From Sphingomonas quercus (GTDB taxonomy: Bacteria; Pseudomonadota; Alphaproteobacteria; Sphingomonadales; Sphingomonadaceae): a DNA stretch of 64,000 nt. Shown piece by piece: positions 8,947-18,124 of the stretch (within the stretch, counting starts at the first letter, position 1; every line of letters begins with the position of its first letter). Both the position numbers and the translations under genes were made by a program. Location: positions 1 to 64,000 of the forward strand of contig NZ_JAHKRT010000006.1 in NCBI RefSeq assembly GCF_018863195.1, read 5' to 3'. The notes beneath the pieces are model-generated. The model worked only from the letters and a program-made list of their open reading frames with translations. It had not been told where the DNA came from and did not search any database.

Positions 8947-10722
8947 TTGAGCATCACCAAGCGCCTGCGCCTGCTCCCGCTGCTGCTTGCCGCCACCGCG
9001 GCCGCCGCCGCCTCACCCTCGCTCGCCCAGCCCGGCGGCGCCGATGCCCGGCTGCGCGCGCTCTACGAGAAGGAATGGGCGTGGCGGCAGCAGGAGCTTG
9101 CCCGCGCCACCGGCGACGACGGATTCAGCGCCAGTGGCGATCATCTGCCGCGCGTCGACGCCGCCAGCCAGGAGGCCCGGCTGGCTTATTGGCGAGCCGT
9201 CCTCGTCGAGCTCGACAAGGTCCCCGTCGACCAGCTCAGCCATGAGGAAGCGATCAACGCGGCGGTGTTCCGCACGAGTATCGAGGCGTTCGTCGCGCAG
9301 GGCAAATATCGCGCCTGGGAGATGCCGTTCACCGCGGACAGCAATTTCTGGTCCGGCCTGAGCTCGCGCGCGCCGTTCCGCACCGCCGAGCTCTACCGAC
9401 GCTATCTCGGGCGGATGCGCGACGTGCCGCGCTATTTCGACGAGCAGATCGTCAACATGCGCGCCGGGCTGAAGCGCGGCTTCAGCGTGCCGCGCGCGAC
9501 CCTGGAAGGGCGCGACGCCTCGATCGCCGCCTATACCGATCCGGACGTGGCGAAGAACCCTTTCTACGCCGCCTTTCGGGATATGCCGAACTCGGTCCCG
9601 CCGGCCGAACGCGAGCGGATGCAGGCCGAGGCGCGGGAGCTGATCTCGAAACAGATCATCCCGGCCTATGCCAAGTTGCTGACCTTCTTCCGCCAGGACT
9701 ATCTGGCGCAGACCCGCAAGACCACCGCCGCCGAGGATATGCCGGACGGCAAGGCTTATTATCAGGCGCAGATCAAGGAATATACCACCACCGATCTCAC
9801 CGCCGAGCAGATCCACCAGATCGGCCTCAAGGAAGTCGAGCGGATCGACGCTGACATGCACAAGACGATGGCAGCGGCCGGATTCAAGGGCACGATCGGC
9901 CAGTTCATCGAGTTTCTGCGCACCGATCCGCAGTTCATCGCCCGCACGCCGGACGAACTGATGGGCTATTCGGCCTATGTCTCGAAACGCGCGGACGGCA
10001 AGCTGAAAGACGAGCTCGGCCTCCTGCCGCGCTACCGCTTCGCGATCAACCCGGTCCCCGACGCGATCGCGCCCTTCTACACCGCCGGGCGCGGCGGGCT
10101 CGATGCGTGCCTGATGAACACTTACGACCTCAAGTCGCGGCCGCTCTACAATATCCCGGCACTGACGCTTCACGAATGCAACCCGGGCCACAGCCTGCAG
10201 GCGGCGCTCGCCCGCGAGGCACCGGCCCGGCCGGACTTTCGCCGCAGCACCTATTTCTCCGGCTATGGCGAAGGCTGGGGGCTGTACACCGAATGGCTCG
10301 GCATCGAGATGGGGATCTATCGCACGCCCTATGAGGAATTCGGCCGCGAAACCTACGAGATGTGGCGCGCGGTGCGCCTCGTCATCGACACCGGCATGCA
10401 TCATTATGGTTGGAGCCGGCAGAAGGCGATCGATTATCTCGCCGGCCATACCGCACTTTCCCGCCACGAGGTCGAGACCGAGGTGGACCGCTACATCAGC
10501 TGGCCGGGCCAGGCGCTGGCCTACAAGCTGGGCGAGCTGACCATCCGGCGGGAGCGCGCCAAGGCCGAGCAGGCGCTCGGCCCGAAATTCGACCGGCGCT
10601 GGTTCCACGATACGCTGCTCGCGCTCGGATCGGTGCCGCTGACGGTGCTGGAACGCGAGCTCGACGCATGGATCGCCGCCGGCGGTCCCAACCCCAATGC
10701 CGACAAGGTTGACGCGAACTGA
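8947..10722 (+). CDS. DUF885 family exported metallopeptidase-like protein, paralog 2
   Basis: A protein of 591 residues, closely similar to the preceding gene over its whole length (both carry RKTTA, EQIHQIGLKEVxRID, NTYDL, TYFSGYGEGW). The zinc-site equivalent is HECNPGH at about residue 409. The signal peptide is clear: LLPLLLAATAAAAASPSLAQ. Translation starts at a TTG at 8947 with GGAG nine bases upstream; no in-frame ATG fits. The pair arose by tandem duplication, and the second metal-site motif has Asn in place of Val, so substrate range may have diverged. Its stop overlaps an upstream ATG of the next gene (TGATG). Confidence 0.88.
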   Translation: MSITKRLRLLPLLLAATAAAAASPSLAQPGGADARLRALYEKEWAWRQQELARATGDDGFSASGDHLPRVDAASQEARLAYWRAVLVELDKVPVDQLSHEEAINAAVFRTSIEAFVAQGKYRAWEMPFTADSNFWSGLSSRAPFRTAELYRRYLGRMRDVPRYFDEQIVNMRAGLKRGFSVPRATLEGRDASIAAYTDPDVAKNPFYAAFRDMPNSVPPAERERMQAEARELISKQIIPAYAKLLTFFRQDYLAQTRKTTAAEDMPDGKAYYQAQIKEYTTTDLTAEQIHQIGLKEVERIDADMHKTMAAAGFKGTIGQFIEFLRTDPQFIARTPDELMGYSAYVSKRADGKLKDELGLLPRYRFAINPVPDAIAPFYTAGRGGLDACLMNTYDLKSRPLYNIPALTLHECNPGHSLQAALAREAPARPDFRRSTYFSGYGEGWGLYTEWLGIEMGIYRTPYEEFGRETYEMWRAVRLVIDTGMHHYGWSRQKAIDYLAGHTALSRHEVETEVDRYISWPGQALAYKLGELTIRRERAKAEQALGPKFDRRWFHDTLLALGSVPLTVLERELDAWIAAGGPNPNADKVDAN

Positions 10723-10742
10723 TGAAAAGGGAGGCTATCACC

Positions 10743-12335
10743 ATGCGCAAAAGCCAGCTTGTTGTTGCCGCGACGGTTCTCGCCGTCTTCGCCCCACCGC
10801 TCGCCGCGCAGCGCCAGGGCGACGCCGCCCGCGAGCAGGGCGCCGCCGATCGGGAGCAGGACAAGGCGGCGAGGCCCGCCGACCCCGATGTCGCGCTGGC
10901 CAGCGCCACCGAGGACGCGCAGCCCAGGCGCGGCAGCGTCACCGTCGCCGGCAAGCTCATCAACTACACCGTCACCCCCGGCACGCTCACCATCCGCAAC
11001 GACAATGGCGAGGCGGTGGCGAGCATGTTCTACGTCGCCTATGTCGCTGATCGCCCCGCCGGCGCGGCCGAGCGCCCGGTGACCTTCACCTATAATGGCG
11101 GCCCGGGCTCATCCTCGATGTGGCTGCACATGGGCTCGATCGGCCCGGTGCATGTCGAGACGCCGGACCCCGCCGCCACCGCCCCGGCGCCGTTCCGCAT
11201 CACCAGCAATCCCCACACCATGCTGGACAAGACGGACATCGTGTTCCTCGACGCGATCGGCACCGGCCTGTCGCGCCCGATCGGCAAGTCCAAAGGCCCG
11301 GAATTCTACGGCGTGGATCAGGATATCGACGCCTTCGCGCGCGGCGTTCAGCGCTATCTGACGATCAACGATCGCTGGAACAGCCCGAAATTCCTGTTCG
11401 GCGAAAGCTATGGCACGCTGCGTTCCGCCGGTCTCGCCTATGCGCTGCAACAGCGCGGGGTACAGGTGAACGGGGTGACCTTGCTCTCGTCGATCCTCAA
11501 CTACGGCGTGCGCCAGCCCGGCTACGACCAGATCAACCTCACCTTTCTGCCGAGCTACGCGGCAACTGCCTGGTACCACAACAGGCTGCCGAACCGCCCG
11601 CCCGCGCTGGAGCCGTTTCTGACCGAGGTGCGGCAATGGGCGATCGGCCCCTATGCGACCGCTCTGGCCAAGGGCTCCGACCTGCCGGACGCCGAACGCA
11701 ATGCCATCGCCCAGCAGATGAGCGCCTATACCGGCCTTTCCGTGAAATATCTGCTCGACGCCGATTTGCGCGTCGACCTGTCGCGGTTCCGCAAGGAGCT
11801 GCTGCGTGACCAGCGCCGCACAGTCGGGCGGCTCGATTCCCGCTTCATCGGCATAGATGTCGACGCAGCGGGCGAGGGGCCGGAATATGACACCACCGAT
11901 ACCTCGATCAGCGGCCCCTATATCGGCGCGCTCAACAAATATCTGTTCGGCACCCTCGGCTACAAGACCAAGCTCAGCTACCGGCCCAATTATTATAGCG
12001 GCATCAGCGGCCAATGGGACCAGCGCCATCGCGGGCCGGGCGGCCGCGCTGGCGGCGGCAACATGGCGCTGGCCGACACCGCCCTGGATCTGTCCGCCGC
12101 GATGCGGCAGAACCCGCATCTGAAAGTCCTGTCGCTGAACGGTTATTACGACATGGCGACGCCGTTCTTCGGGGCGGAATATGACCTGAAGCATATGCAG
12201 ATCGATCCGACGCTACAGAAAAACGTGACCTTCCATTATTATGAGTCCGGTCACATGGTTTACATCAATCCGGCCGTGACCGCGCAATTCAAGAAGGACC
12301 TGGACGCCTTCTACGATTCCGCCGTTCATCCCTGA
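10743..12335 (+). CDS. S10 family serine carboxypeptidase-like protein, exported
   Basis: A protein of 530 residues with signal peptide (QLVVAATVLAVFAPPLAAQ). The catalytic triad of the serine carboxypeptidase family is visible: Ser in GESYG near residue 222, Asp in NGYYDMATPF near 470, and His in ESGHMVYI near 504. The oxyanion region YNGGPGSSSMW precedes it. The ATG at 10743 has GGGAGG at ideal spacing; an ATG at 10722 overlapping the previous stop is in frame but has no such site. The family removes C-terminal residues from peptides in the periplasm. It is the last gene of the DUF885 operon and runs tail to tail into proC with a 10-base overlap. Confidence 0.92.
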   Translation: MRKSQLVVAATVLAVFAPPLAAQRQGDAAREQGAADREQDKAARPADPDVALASATEDAQPRRGSVTVAGKLINYTVTPGTLTIRNDNGEAVASMFYVAYVADRPAGAAERPVTFTYNGGPGSSSMWLHMGSIGPVHVETPDPAATAPAPFRITSNPHTMLDKTDIVFLDAIGTGLSRPIGKSKGPEFYGVDQDIDAFARGVQRYLTINDRWNSPKFLFGESYGTLRSAGLAYALQQRGVQVNGVTLLSSILNYGVRQPGYDQINLTFLPSYAATAWYHNRLPNRPPALEPFLTEVRQWAIGPYATALAKGSDLPDAERNAIAQQMSAYTGLSVKYLLDADLRVDLSRFRKELLRDQRRTVGRLDSRFIGIDVDAAGEGPEYDTTDTSISGPYIGALNKYLFGTLGYKTKLSYRPNYYSGISGQWDQRHRGPGGRAGGGNMALADTALDLSAAMRQNPHLKVLSLNGYYDMATPFFGAEYDLKHMQIDPTLQKNVTFHYYESGHMVYINPAVTAQFKKDLDAFYDSAVHP

Positions 12336-13144
12336 ACCGCATCGCGCGTCTCCGCCGCCATCTCCGCACTGCGGGCGGCGGCGGCGGCGAGGGTGTCGGC
12401 GATCAGGCGGGTGAGCGCATCCTGCTCGTCGAGCACGCGCAGGCCCGCCAGCGTTACCCCGCCCGGGCTGGCGACGCGGGCCGCCATCTCCGCGGGATCG
12501 GCGTCTGCCGCGCGGAGCATCGCACCGGCGCCGGCCATCGTCTCGGCGATGAGCCGCAAGGCCTGGGCGCGGGGCAGGCCCTGCGCCTCGCCGGCCCGGG
12601 CCACCGCGTCGGCGAAGCGGAACAGGAAGGCCGGTCCGCAGCCGGACACCGACGTCGCCGCATCGCACAGCGCTTCCCGCGCCAGCCACTCGACCGGCCC
12701 GAGCGGCGCGCACAATGTTTCGGCGAGCGATACGTGGGAAGGGCTCAGCCCCTCGCCGGCCAGCGCCGTGATGCCGTGGCCGATGGCGGCCGGCAGATTG
12801 GGCACGGCGCGGACGATCGCCCCGGCCCGCGGAAACACCCGCCGCAGCGTGGCGATCTCGGCCGAGGCGAGCACGGACAGCAGCAAGGTCTGCGGCGCCG
12901 CCAGCGCCGAAATCGCGCCGGCGACCTCGGCCAGCTTTTGCGGCTTGACGGCAAGGATCAGGGCCGCGGGCACGTCCATCGCGGCCTCCGGCTCCGCCAC
13001 TCGCCGCACGCCATCGGGCAGCGCCGGCAGAGAGGGATCGATCACCGTGATCCGCTCCGCCGCGATGCCCTGACGCAGCCAGCCGGACAACATCGCGCCG
13101 CCCATATTGCCACAGCCGACGAGGACGATGTTGGGATGGGACAT
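12326..13144 (-). CDS. proC: Pyrroline-5-carboxylate reductase
   Basis: A protein of 272 residues, the usual length. The N-terminal NAD(P)-binding motif is VLVGCGNMGGAMLSGWL, and the C-terminal dimerisation domain contains VSGCGPAFLFRFADA and VASPGGVTLAGLRVL, both characteristic of ProC. It makes the last step of proline synthesis, reducing delta1-pyrroline-5-carboxylate with NAD(P)H. It is transcribed against the S10 peptidase and overlaps it by 10 bases. Its presence next to a prolidase-like gene and an imine reductase supports a proline theme, but proC is a housekeeping gene and may be there by chance. Confidence 0.93.
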   Translation of the reverse strand: MSHPNIVLVGCGNMGGAMLSGWLRQGIAAERITVIDPSLPALPDGVRRVAEPEAAMDVPAALILAVKPQKLAEVAGAISALAAPQTLLLSVLASAEIATLRRVFPRAGAIVRAVPNLPAAIGHGITALAGEGLSPSHVSLAETLCAPLGPVEWLAREALCDAATSVSGCGPAFLFRFADAVARAGEAQGLPRAQALRLIAETMAGAGAMLRAADADPAEMAARVASPGGVTLAGLRVLDEQDALTRLIADTLAAAAARSAEMAAETRDAVQG

Positions 13145-13387
13145 GAGGCGGTCCTGCGTTAGGTCAATACTGCGGTGAAATTGGCGAAGTTGCCAATTGT
13201 GACTGCCGATTTCTGCGCCAGCCCTGGGTTGTTTGAACTAGGGTCCGGGCATGAGAGGCAGCATGTCCGGGGCAGTCCTGCAAGGAAAGAGGTTTGGGCG
13301 GGCGTCGTACAAGGCGGCTCGACAGCCTGGCCGCCACCAATGTCTGCGCCGGTGAGTGGCGCGGCCGCCGATCAGGCCTGTGCCGTG

Positions 13388-13412
13388 CCTGTCGAAGGGC
13401 CCGGGGTGACGG
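13388..13412 (+). repeat. Short dispersed intergenic repeat, copy A
   Basis: The 277-base gap between proC and ydbL holds no convincing gene. It contains a 25-base element starting CCTGTCGAAGGG and ending GGGTGACGG, which matches the element at 42143-42167 at most positions. Elements of this kind are common between sphingomonad genes. Confidence 0.45.
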
Positions 13413-13421
13413 GGCCTCCGA

Positions 13422-13802
13422 CTATTGACCGCCGCACTGCGCCGGCAGGCTGATCGGGGCGGCGCCCTTCACCGCCCAGGCACCACCGATATTATAGGCG
13501 CGGCCCTGCTTGAGCCCGGCCAGCGTGCGGCAGCCGATCGACGCGGCGAACGCCTCGATCGGCACGTTCCGCGTCTGGGCAACCTGGGTATAGCCCTGGC
13601 GGCGCTTGATGTTGATCGCATCAACCTTCGCCTTGAGGCCGCCGGCCGGCGGGCGCGCGAAGCCGAGATAGCCGTCCGCCTGCTCGCCGACCGAGCCGGC
13701 GTTGAGCGCGGCCTCGACCTCGTCGTCCATCTGGGCGACGGCCGGCGCGGCCATGGCGAAGGCGGCAAGGGCGGCGATCAGGAAGGGGCGGCGCATCTTC
13801 AT
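13422..13802 (-). CDS. ydbL: Periplasmic DUF1318 protein YdbL
   Basis: A protein of 126 residues with signal peptide (LIAALAAFAMAAPAVAQ) and a DUF1318 domain, ending with conserved VPIEAFAASIGCRTLAGLKQGRAY. In E. coli YdbL works with the YnbE-YdbH intermembrane bridge that moves phospholipids to the outer membrane, probably as a chaperone that prevents runaway YnbE assembly. The ATG at 13802 overlaps the stop of ynbE (ATGA). A second ATG two codons in is possible. Gene order ydbH-ynbE-ydbL is the same as in enterobacteria. Confidence 0.85.
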   Translation of the reverse strand: MKMRRPFLIAALAAFAMAAPAVAQMDDEVEAALNAGSVGEQADGYLGFARPPAGGLKAKVDAINIKRRQGYTQVAQTRNVPIEAFAASIGCRTLAGLKQGRAYNIGGAWAVKGAAPISLPAQCGGQ

Positions 13803-14029
13803 TTGGGGAACAGGTCCGGATTGTTGGCGATGAAGTCCTCGGCGTCCTTCTTGAGGCTGACGACGACCTCCTGCTTCACATTGATGTTCAGGTTGATCTC
13901 GATCGGCTTGTCGGGCGCCTTGACCGTCACGCAAGCGGCGAGCAGCAGGCCGAGGCACGGAAAAAGCCGACTTGTCATCGCCGCGACGCTCGCACTCCGG
14001 TTCCTGATCGTCAAGCATGGGCCGTTCAT
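13799..14029 (-). CDS. ynbE: YnbE-like small outer-membrane lipoprotein
   Basis: The core is a lipoprotein signal ending LGLLLAAC, followed by APDKPIEINLNINVKQEVVV and a short charged C-terminus, closely matching the layout of E. coli YnbE (about 60 residues). YnbE polymerises as beta-strands that extend the YdbH groove to the outer membrane. The start at 14029 overlaps the ydbH stop and has GAGG seven bases upstream, giving 76 residues; an internal ATG at 13978 would give 59 residues and a more standard signal peptide. The gene overlaps both neighbours by 4 bases. Confidence 0.82.
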   Translation of the reverse strand: MNGPCLTIRNRSASVAAMTSRLFPCLGLLLAACVTVKAPDKPIEINLNINVKQEVVVSLKKDAEDFIANNPDLFPK

Positions 14030-16968
14030 CGCACAGCCTCGCTTGCCGGGGTCTGAACGGCGGGCTCGGCCTGATTGAGGAGCAGCCGCGGGTCCATATA
14101 AGCACGCGCCGAGCCCACCAGCCCGCGGAACGGCGCGCGAATGCGGATGTTGAAGCGGAACGGCAGGTTGCGGATCAGGCGGGTGACCAAGCTCTGCTCG
14201 GGCGTCGCCTCGCGGATGCCGGTGAAGCGCACCTGGCTGATCATCTCCCCGTCCAGCCGCCCGTCGAAGGCGATGTCGAGCGAGGAATAGCGGATCGCCT
14301 TCAGCGCATCGAAGGCGAGCTTGCCCATCGTGCCGATATCCGCGCTGCTCAGCTCGCCGACATAGGCGAGCGTGCCGCCACCCTTGCGCGCGGCGAGGAA
14401 GCCGCCGTCGATACGGCCGCCCTGCCGGTCGAAGATCATCGGCAGCGTGCCGTCGAAGGTGCCGGTGGCGGCGATGTTCGGGAATTCGAGCTGCTGGACG
14501 AAGGCGGCGGCGTCCAGCCCGTCGACGCGGAAGGTGAGCCGGCGCTCGGCATCCTCGGCGAAATCGAGCATGGTCGGATCGAGCCGCAGCACGCCCGCCG
14601 CGAACGGCCAGCGGGCGTCCTCGACCTGTACGCGCTCGGCGCCGAGCAGCTGGTAGTGGACGACGCCATTGGCGACGGCGACGCCGGGGTTGATCTCTGC
14701 AATGGTCGCCTCCTGATGGGGCGCGGTGACGAGGCCGAGCAGGTCGGTGAAGCGCACCTCCCCCCTGATGCCGGTGACGGGGCCGAAGGCGGCGGCGAGA
14801 TCCAGCGCATCGGTGGCGAAGCTGCCGCTGCTGGTGACGCCGTCGGCGGTCCAGTCGATCCGGCCGCGGCCGGAAACGGTGCCGGCGACGTTGGCGACGA
14901 CGCCGAGGGTGAGCGGGGTCAGCGCCTCGGGCTGGAGGCGCTTCGGGGCGAACGGGATGCCCGGCACGTCGATCAGGGCGTGGCCGGTGGTGGTGGCCAG
15001 CCTGTGCGCCACCGTCACCGTGGCAACGGCGGTGTGGCTGGTCGGCTCGGTAAGGGTGGCGGTGGCGTCGATGCGGCCGTCTGCGAAGCGCAGGCGCATG
15101 CCGTCACCGGCGAGGGGGTTGAAGCGCGGCGACGGCGCGGCGTCGCGGAGGCGGAATCCACCGTCGAGGTCGAGACCGCCAGCCGCGAAGCGCCAGTGCC
15201 CGGCACCGTCCGAGAGCAGCAGAGGCACCTTGGCGATGGCGCCGGCCGCGCCGGAGAAGTCGCCGCCGGCGCCGCCACCGGAGAGGCGGCCGGCGAGGTG
15301 ATCGACGGCGAGGCGCGTCTCGCCCAGCGTCACGGCCAGCCCGGCCGCATCGAGCGCGTCGCCGGTGAGGCGCAGGCGGGTGGCGTCCAGCGTCATCGGC
15401 TGGCCGGCGTCGCTGCGGCCGGCGAGACGGAGCGGCCCGGACGCCATGTCGATGCGCAGCGCGCCATTGGCGGCGCGGGCGAGGATCGGCTGGCCGCAGA
15501 GCCGCGCCCGGGTGTCTGCAAAGGTGAAGCCGGCGAGCCGCAAGCGCCGGAACGCGACGGGCTGGCAACCGCGGCCGATGACAAGGGCGCCGCTCGCGCT
15601 GGCTTCGCCCGTCACCGGCAGGCGGAGGCCCTGCACGAAGCCGCCGCCGAGCGGGCCGTCGATCAGCGCGATCGCGTCGAACCGTGTGTCGCGGCCATCC
15701 CATGCGACCCGGAAGGACGGCACGGCGAAGGCGGCCTCGCCGGCGCGATAGCGGGCGACCCGGCCGGTGGCGGAGAGCGGCGCGCCGGCCGCGGTCTGGT
15801 GGAGAGCGAGGGTGAGCGACGGCAGGCCGCCGCCTTCCGCCACGACATCGCCATCGGCGCGCCACCGCTCCGGGCTCCAGTCCAGCCCGCCACGCGGCGT
15901 CGCGGTGACGCGCGCGCCGTCCGGGCCGGCGACGGTGGCCCGCTTGAGGCGCAGCGTGACGGCCTCGCCGAGGATCGCGGCGTTGAACTCGGCATCGAGC
16001 GTGGCGCCGCGGAGCAGCCGGGCGGCGGCGGCGGCGGCCTGCCGGCCGGGGGCCGCCAGCGGGGTGTCGGCGGCAAGGCTGGCGGATCGCGCCACGGCAA
16101 GGGCGGCCTCGGGAAGGGCGAAATGGGCGGCGGCAAGACTGATCCGCGCGGTCAGCGCGCCGAACGTGCCGGCGGCGGCAAGGACGCCATGCGCGCCGCC
16201 GAAGCGCGCCGGGCCGGCGGCGCCGTCGAAGCCGTCAAGAACGGCGCGCAGCGCGATGCGGTTGAGCGTGGGGCTGCTGCTGGCGTCGATGGCGGCGGTG
16301 CCCGGGCCGAGCGTGACGTGCGGGCAGACCGTGCGCGCAATCGCCACCGGCCCGGTGGCACGCGGCGCGCCGGCGGCGGTGACGAGGCGCAGGTCCGCCG
16401 CGGCGCCGCTCAGCGCGCAGCTCGCCAGCCGCAGCGCACCGGCCGTCACTCGGGCATGGCCGGCGAAGCTCCGCGCGGCATTGCCGCTGCCGTCCAGGGC
16501 GACCTCGATCGCGCCATTCGGCGTGGCCAGCGCCAGTCGCGCGTCGCGCACGGCGACGTCGAGGTCGGGCAGCAGAGTCTTGCCGGTCGTCGAGCTGGGC
16601 AGCAGCCGGTCCAGCGCGCCGAGATGCAGGCCGCCGCGATCGACGGTGGCGCGGAGCCGCACCCCTTCTGCCGCGACATGGGCGACGAACGGGCCGTCGG
16701 CGCCATAGCCGAGCCGCAGGTCGATGCGCCGCGCGATCAGGTCAGGGCGGGCGGGATCGCCGATGCGGACATCCTCCATCCGCTCCGCGAACGGCCCGAT
16801 GCGGGTGATCCGGTAGGAGGCGGGCACCTCCGCCTCCCGCAGCGTGCGATCGACCAGCGCCGTGGCGATGCGCAGCCGGAGCGCCCAGCCGAGGCCCAGT
16901 GCCACGACCAGGGCGAGCGCGCCGAGCTTGAGGATGACGGCGATGGAGCGACGCATGGACGGCTGCAT
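14026..16968 (-). CDS. ydbH: YdbH family AsmA-like intermembrane lipid transporter
   Basis: A protein of 980 residues with a single N-terminal membrane anchor (SIAVILKLGALALVVALGLGW), then a long periplasmic beta-rich region low in cysteine, and the YdbH C-terminal domain from about residue 650 (for example GVVHYQLLGAERVQVEDARW and YSSLDIAFDGRLDGEMISQV). YdbH, TamB and YhdP are redundant bridge proteins carrying phospholipids between the membranes in E. coli. The C-terminal domain was once called dicarboxylate transport, which is misleading. It is the first gene of a tightly overlapping three-gene operon. The 1015-codon open frame on the other strand is an artefact of base composition. Confidence 0.9.
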   Translation of the reverse strand: MQPSMRRSIAVILKLGALALVVALGLGWALRLRIATALVDRTLREAEVPASYRITRIGPFAERMEDVRIGDPARPDLIARRIDLRLGYGADGPFVAHVAAEGVRLRATVDRGGLHLGALDRLLPSSTTGKTLLPDLDVAVRDARLALATPNGAIEVALDGSGNAARSFAGHARVTAGALRLASCALSGAAADLRLVTAAGAPRATGPVAIARTVCPHVTLGPGTAAIDASSSPTLNRIALRAVLDGFDGAAGPARFGGAHGVLAAAGTFGALTARISLAAAHFALPEAALAVARSASLAADTPLAAPGRQAAAAAARLLRGATLDAEFNAAILGEAVTLRLKRATVAGPDGARVTATPRGGLDWSPERWRADGDVVAEGGGLPSLTLALHQTAAGAPLSATGRVARYRAGEAAFAVPSFRVAWDGRDTRFDAIALIDGPLGGGFVQGLRLPVTGEASASGALVIGRGCQPVAFRRLRLAGFTFADTRARLCGQPILARAANGALRIDMASGPLRLAGRSDAGQPMTLDATRLRLTGDALDAAGLAVTLGETRLAVDHLAGRLSGGGAGGDFSGAAGAIAKVPLLLSDGAGHWRFAAGGLDLDGGFRLRDAAPSPRFNPLAGDGMRLRFADGRIDATATLTEPTSHTAVATVTVAHRLATTTGHALIDVPGIPFAPKRLQPEALTPLTLGVVANVAGTVSGRGRIDWTADGVTSSGSFATDALDLAAAFGPVTGIRGEVRFTDLLGLVTAPHQEATIAEINPGVAVANGVVHYQLLGAERVQVEDARWPFAAGVLRLDPTMLDFAEDAERRLTFRVDGLDAAAFVQQLEFPNIAATGTFDGTLPMIFDRQGGRIDGGFLAARKGGGTLAYVGELSSADIGTMGKLAFDALKAIRYSSLDIAFDGRLDGEMISQVRFTGIREATPEQSLVTRLIRNLPFRFNIRIRAPFRGLVGSARAYMDPRLLLNQAEPAVQTPASEAVR

Positions 16969-17008
16969 AGCTCAGCCTGCCGGCAGCGCTCCCATCAAAT
17001 GCGTATCG

Positions 17009-18004
17009 TCACGCCGCGGGCGCGCGCCGGAGCGCGCCTTTCAGCCAATCGCCCCGGCGCATAGCCATCCCGATCAGGCCGAAGCCGAGCAGCATCGTCG
17101 CCCAGCTCGCCGGCTCGGGCACGGCCTGGACCCCGGTGAGATCGAATTTGGCGACCATGTCGCGATAGCCGGCCTCCTGCACCGCAGCGGTCGGGTGAAC
17201 GCCGTCGAACGAGAAGAAACCGGCGCAGCCGGTGTCCTGTGCGCCGGCCGCGACACAGCTGACATCCGCGCGCAACGGCGGCAGGCCGAAGGCGGCCGGA
17301 TCGGTCAGCACGCGCCGATTGAAGTCGCTGAGGCTGTAGACGAACAGGTCGGTGTCGGCATCGAGCTTCAACGTGGCGAGCGCCGCGTTCAGATAGCCAT
17401 TGGCCTCGATGGTCAGCGGGTCCCCGGCCAGCGGAAAGTCGGTCATCAGGATGTTGCGCACGCCGAGATCGTTCAGCGCCTGCACGCGCGCGACATATTG
17501 CTCGGCGGCGGCGCGAAGATAGCTGCTGATATCCGGATAGGAGCCGATCGCGCCGACCTCGCCGAACACCCCCTCCGCGCCGAACACGTCGTTGCCGCCG
17601 AGATTGAGGATATAGAGGCCGTTCTCGTCGATGCCGCGCCCCGATGCGCTGAAGGCAGCGAGCTGCGCCTGCAGATCCGGGATAGTATCGCCCGTGTCGA
17701 CAATGCGTGCGCCGCCGAAGGCGAAGTTCCCACCGCCCGTCAGCGAAGGCGCGGTCGGCGTTCCGAACAAATCGAGCGAAAGCAAGTCCGGATAATCATA
17801 GCCGTTGGTGAAGCGATGCTGAAAATATCCGAGTGCCGGATCGGGTCTTGTGCCGCCATTTGCGATGTAAAGATTGCCGGCGTCGACAAGACTGTCTCCA
17901 AACACCGTGATCGAAGTATAAGTTGGCGTGTCGCGATCTGCCCAGGCCGGAGTTGCCGTGAGCACGCCGAGCGCACCGATCGCGAATAGCCATTTCTTGT
18001 CCAA
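17009..18004 (-). CDS. Secreted GDSL/SGNH hydrolase with PEP-CTERM sorting signal
   Basis: A protein of 331 residues. The signal peptide WLFAIGALGVLTATPAWA is followed by the GDSL block VFGDSLVDAGN, block III GGND and block V DGVHPT, giving the Ser, Asn and Asp-His catalytic set of SGNH lipases/esterases. The C-terminus VPEPASWATMLLGFGLIGMA plus MRRGDW is a PEP-CTERM signal, which exosortase A recognises and which links proteins to exopolysaccharide-producing cells; no exosortase is in the window. Translation starts at a TTG at 18004, supported by GGGAGG seven bases upstream. The longer frame to 18151 would run over the start of the next gene. Confidence 0.9.
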   Translation of the reverse strand: MDKKWLFAIGALGVLTATPAWADRDTPTYTSITVFGDSLVDAGNLYIANGGTRPDPALGYFQHRFTNGYDYPDLLSLDLFGTPTAPSLTGGGNFAFGGARIVDTGDTIPDLQAQLAAFSASGRGIDENGLYILNLGGNDVFGAEGVFGEVGAIGSYPDISSYLRAAAEQYVARVQALNDLGVRNILMTDFPLAGDPLTIEANGYLNAALATLKLDADTDLFVYSLSDFNRRVLTDPAAFGLPPLRADVSCVAAGAQDTGCAGFFSFDGVHPTAAVQEAGYRDMVAKFDLTGVQAVPEPASWATMLLGFGLIGMAMRRGDWLKGALRRAPAA

Positions 18005-18124
18005 TTGATCGCCTCCCTGTTTGCCCGGTTCGTCCGGATCGGGGGCTAAACTCTTGAGGCGCCAGTTGAGTGCCACGCGGGCGCGCGCGTTGTGCCGATC
18101 GGCCCGGCTGTGCGTTGAGCAGCC

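Noticed and set aside
13175-13453. 92-codon frame between proC and ydbL
   Set aside because: It overlaps the end of ydbL, has no ribosome-binding site, and crosses a dispersed repeat.
14017-17064. 1015-codon open frame on the plus strand opposite ydbH
   Set aside because: It is the mirror of a well-supported gene. Composition is Arg/Gly/Ala/Glu-rich with no domain, as expected when a GC-biased gene is read backwards.
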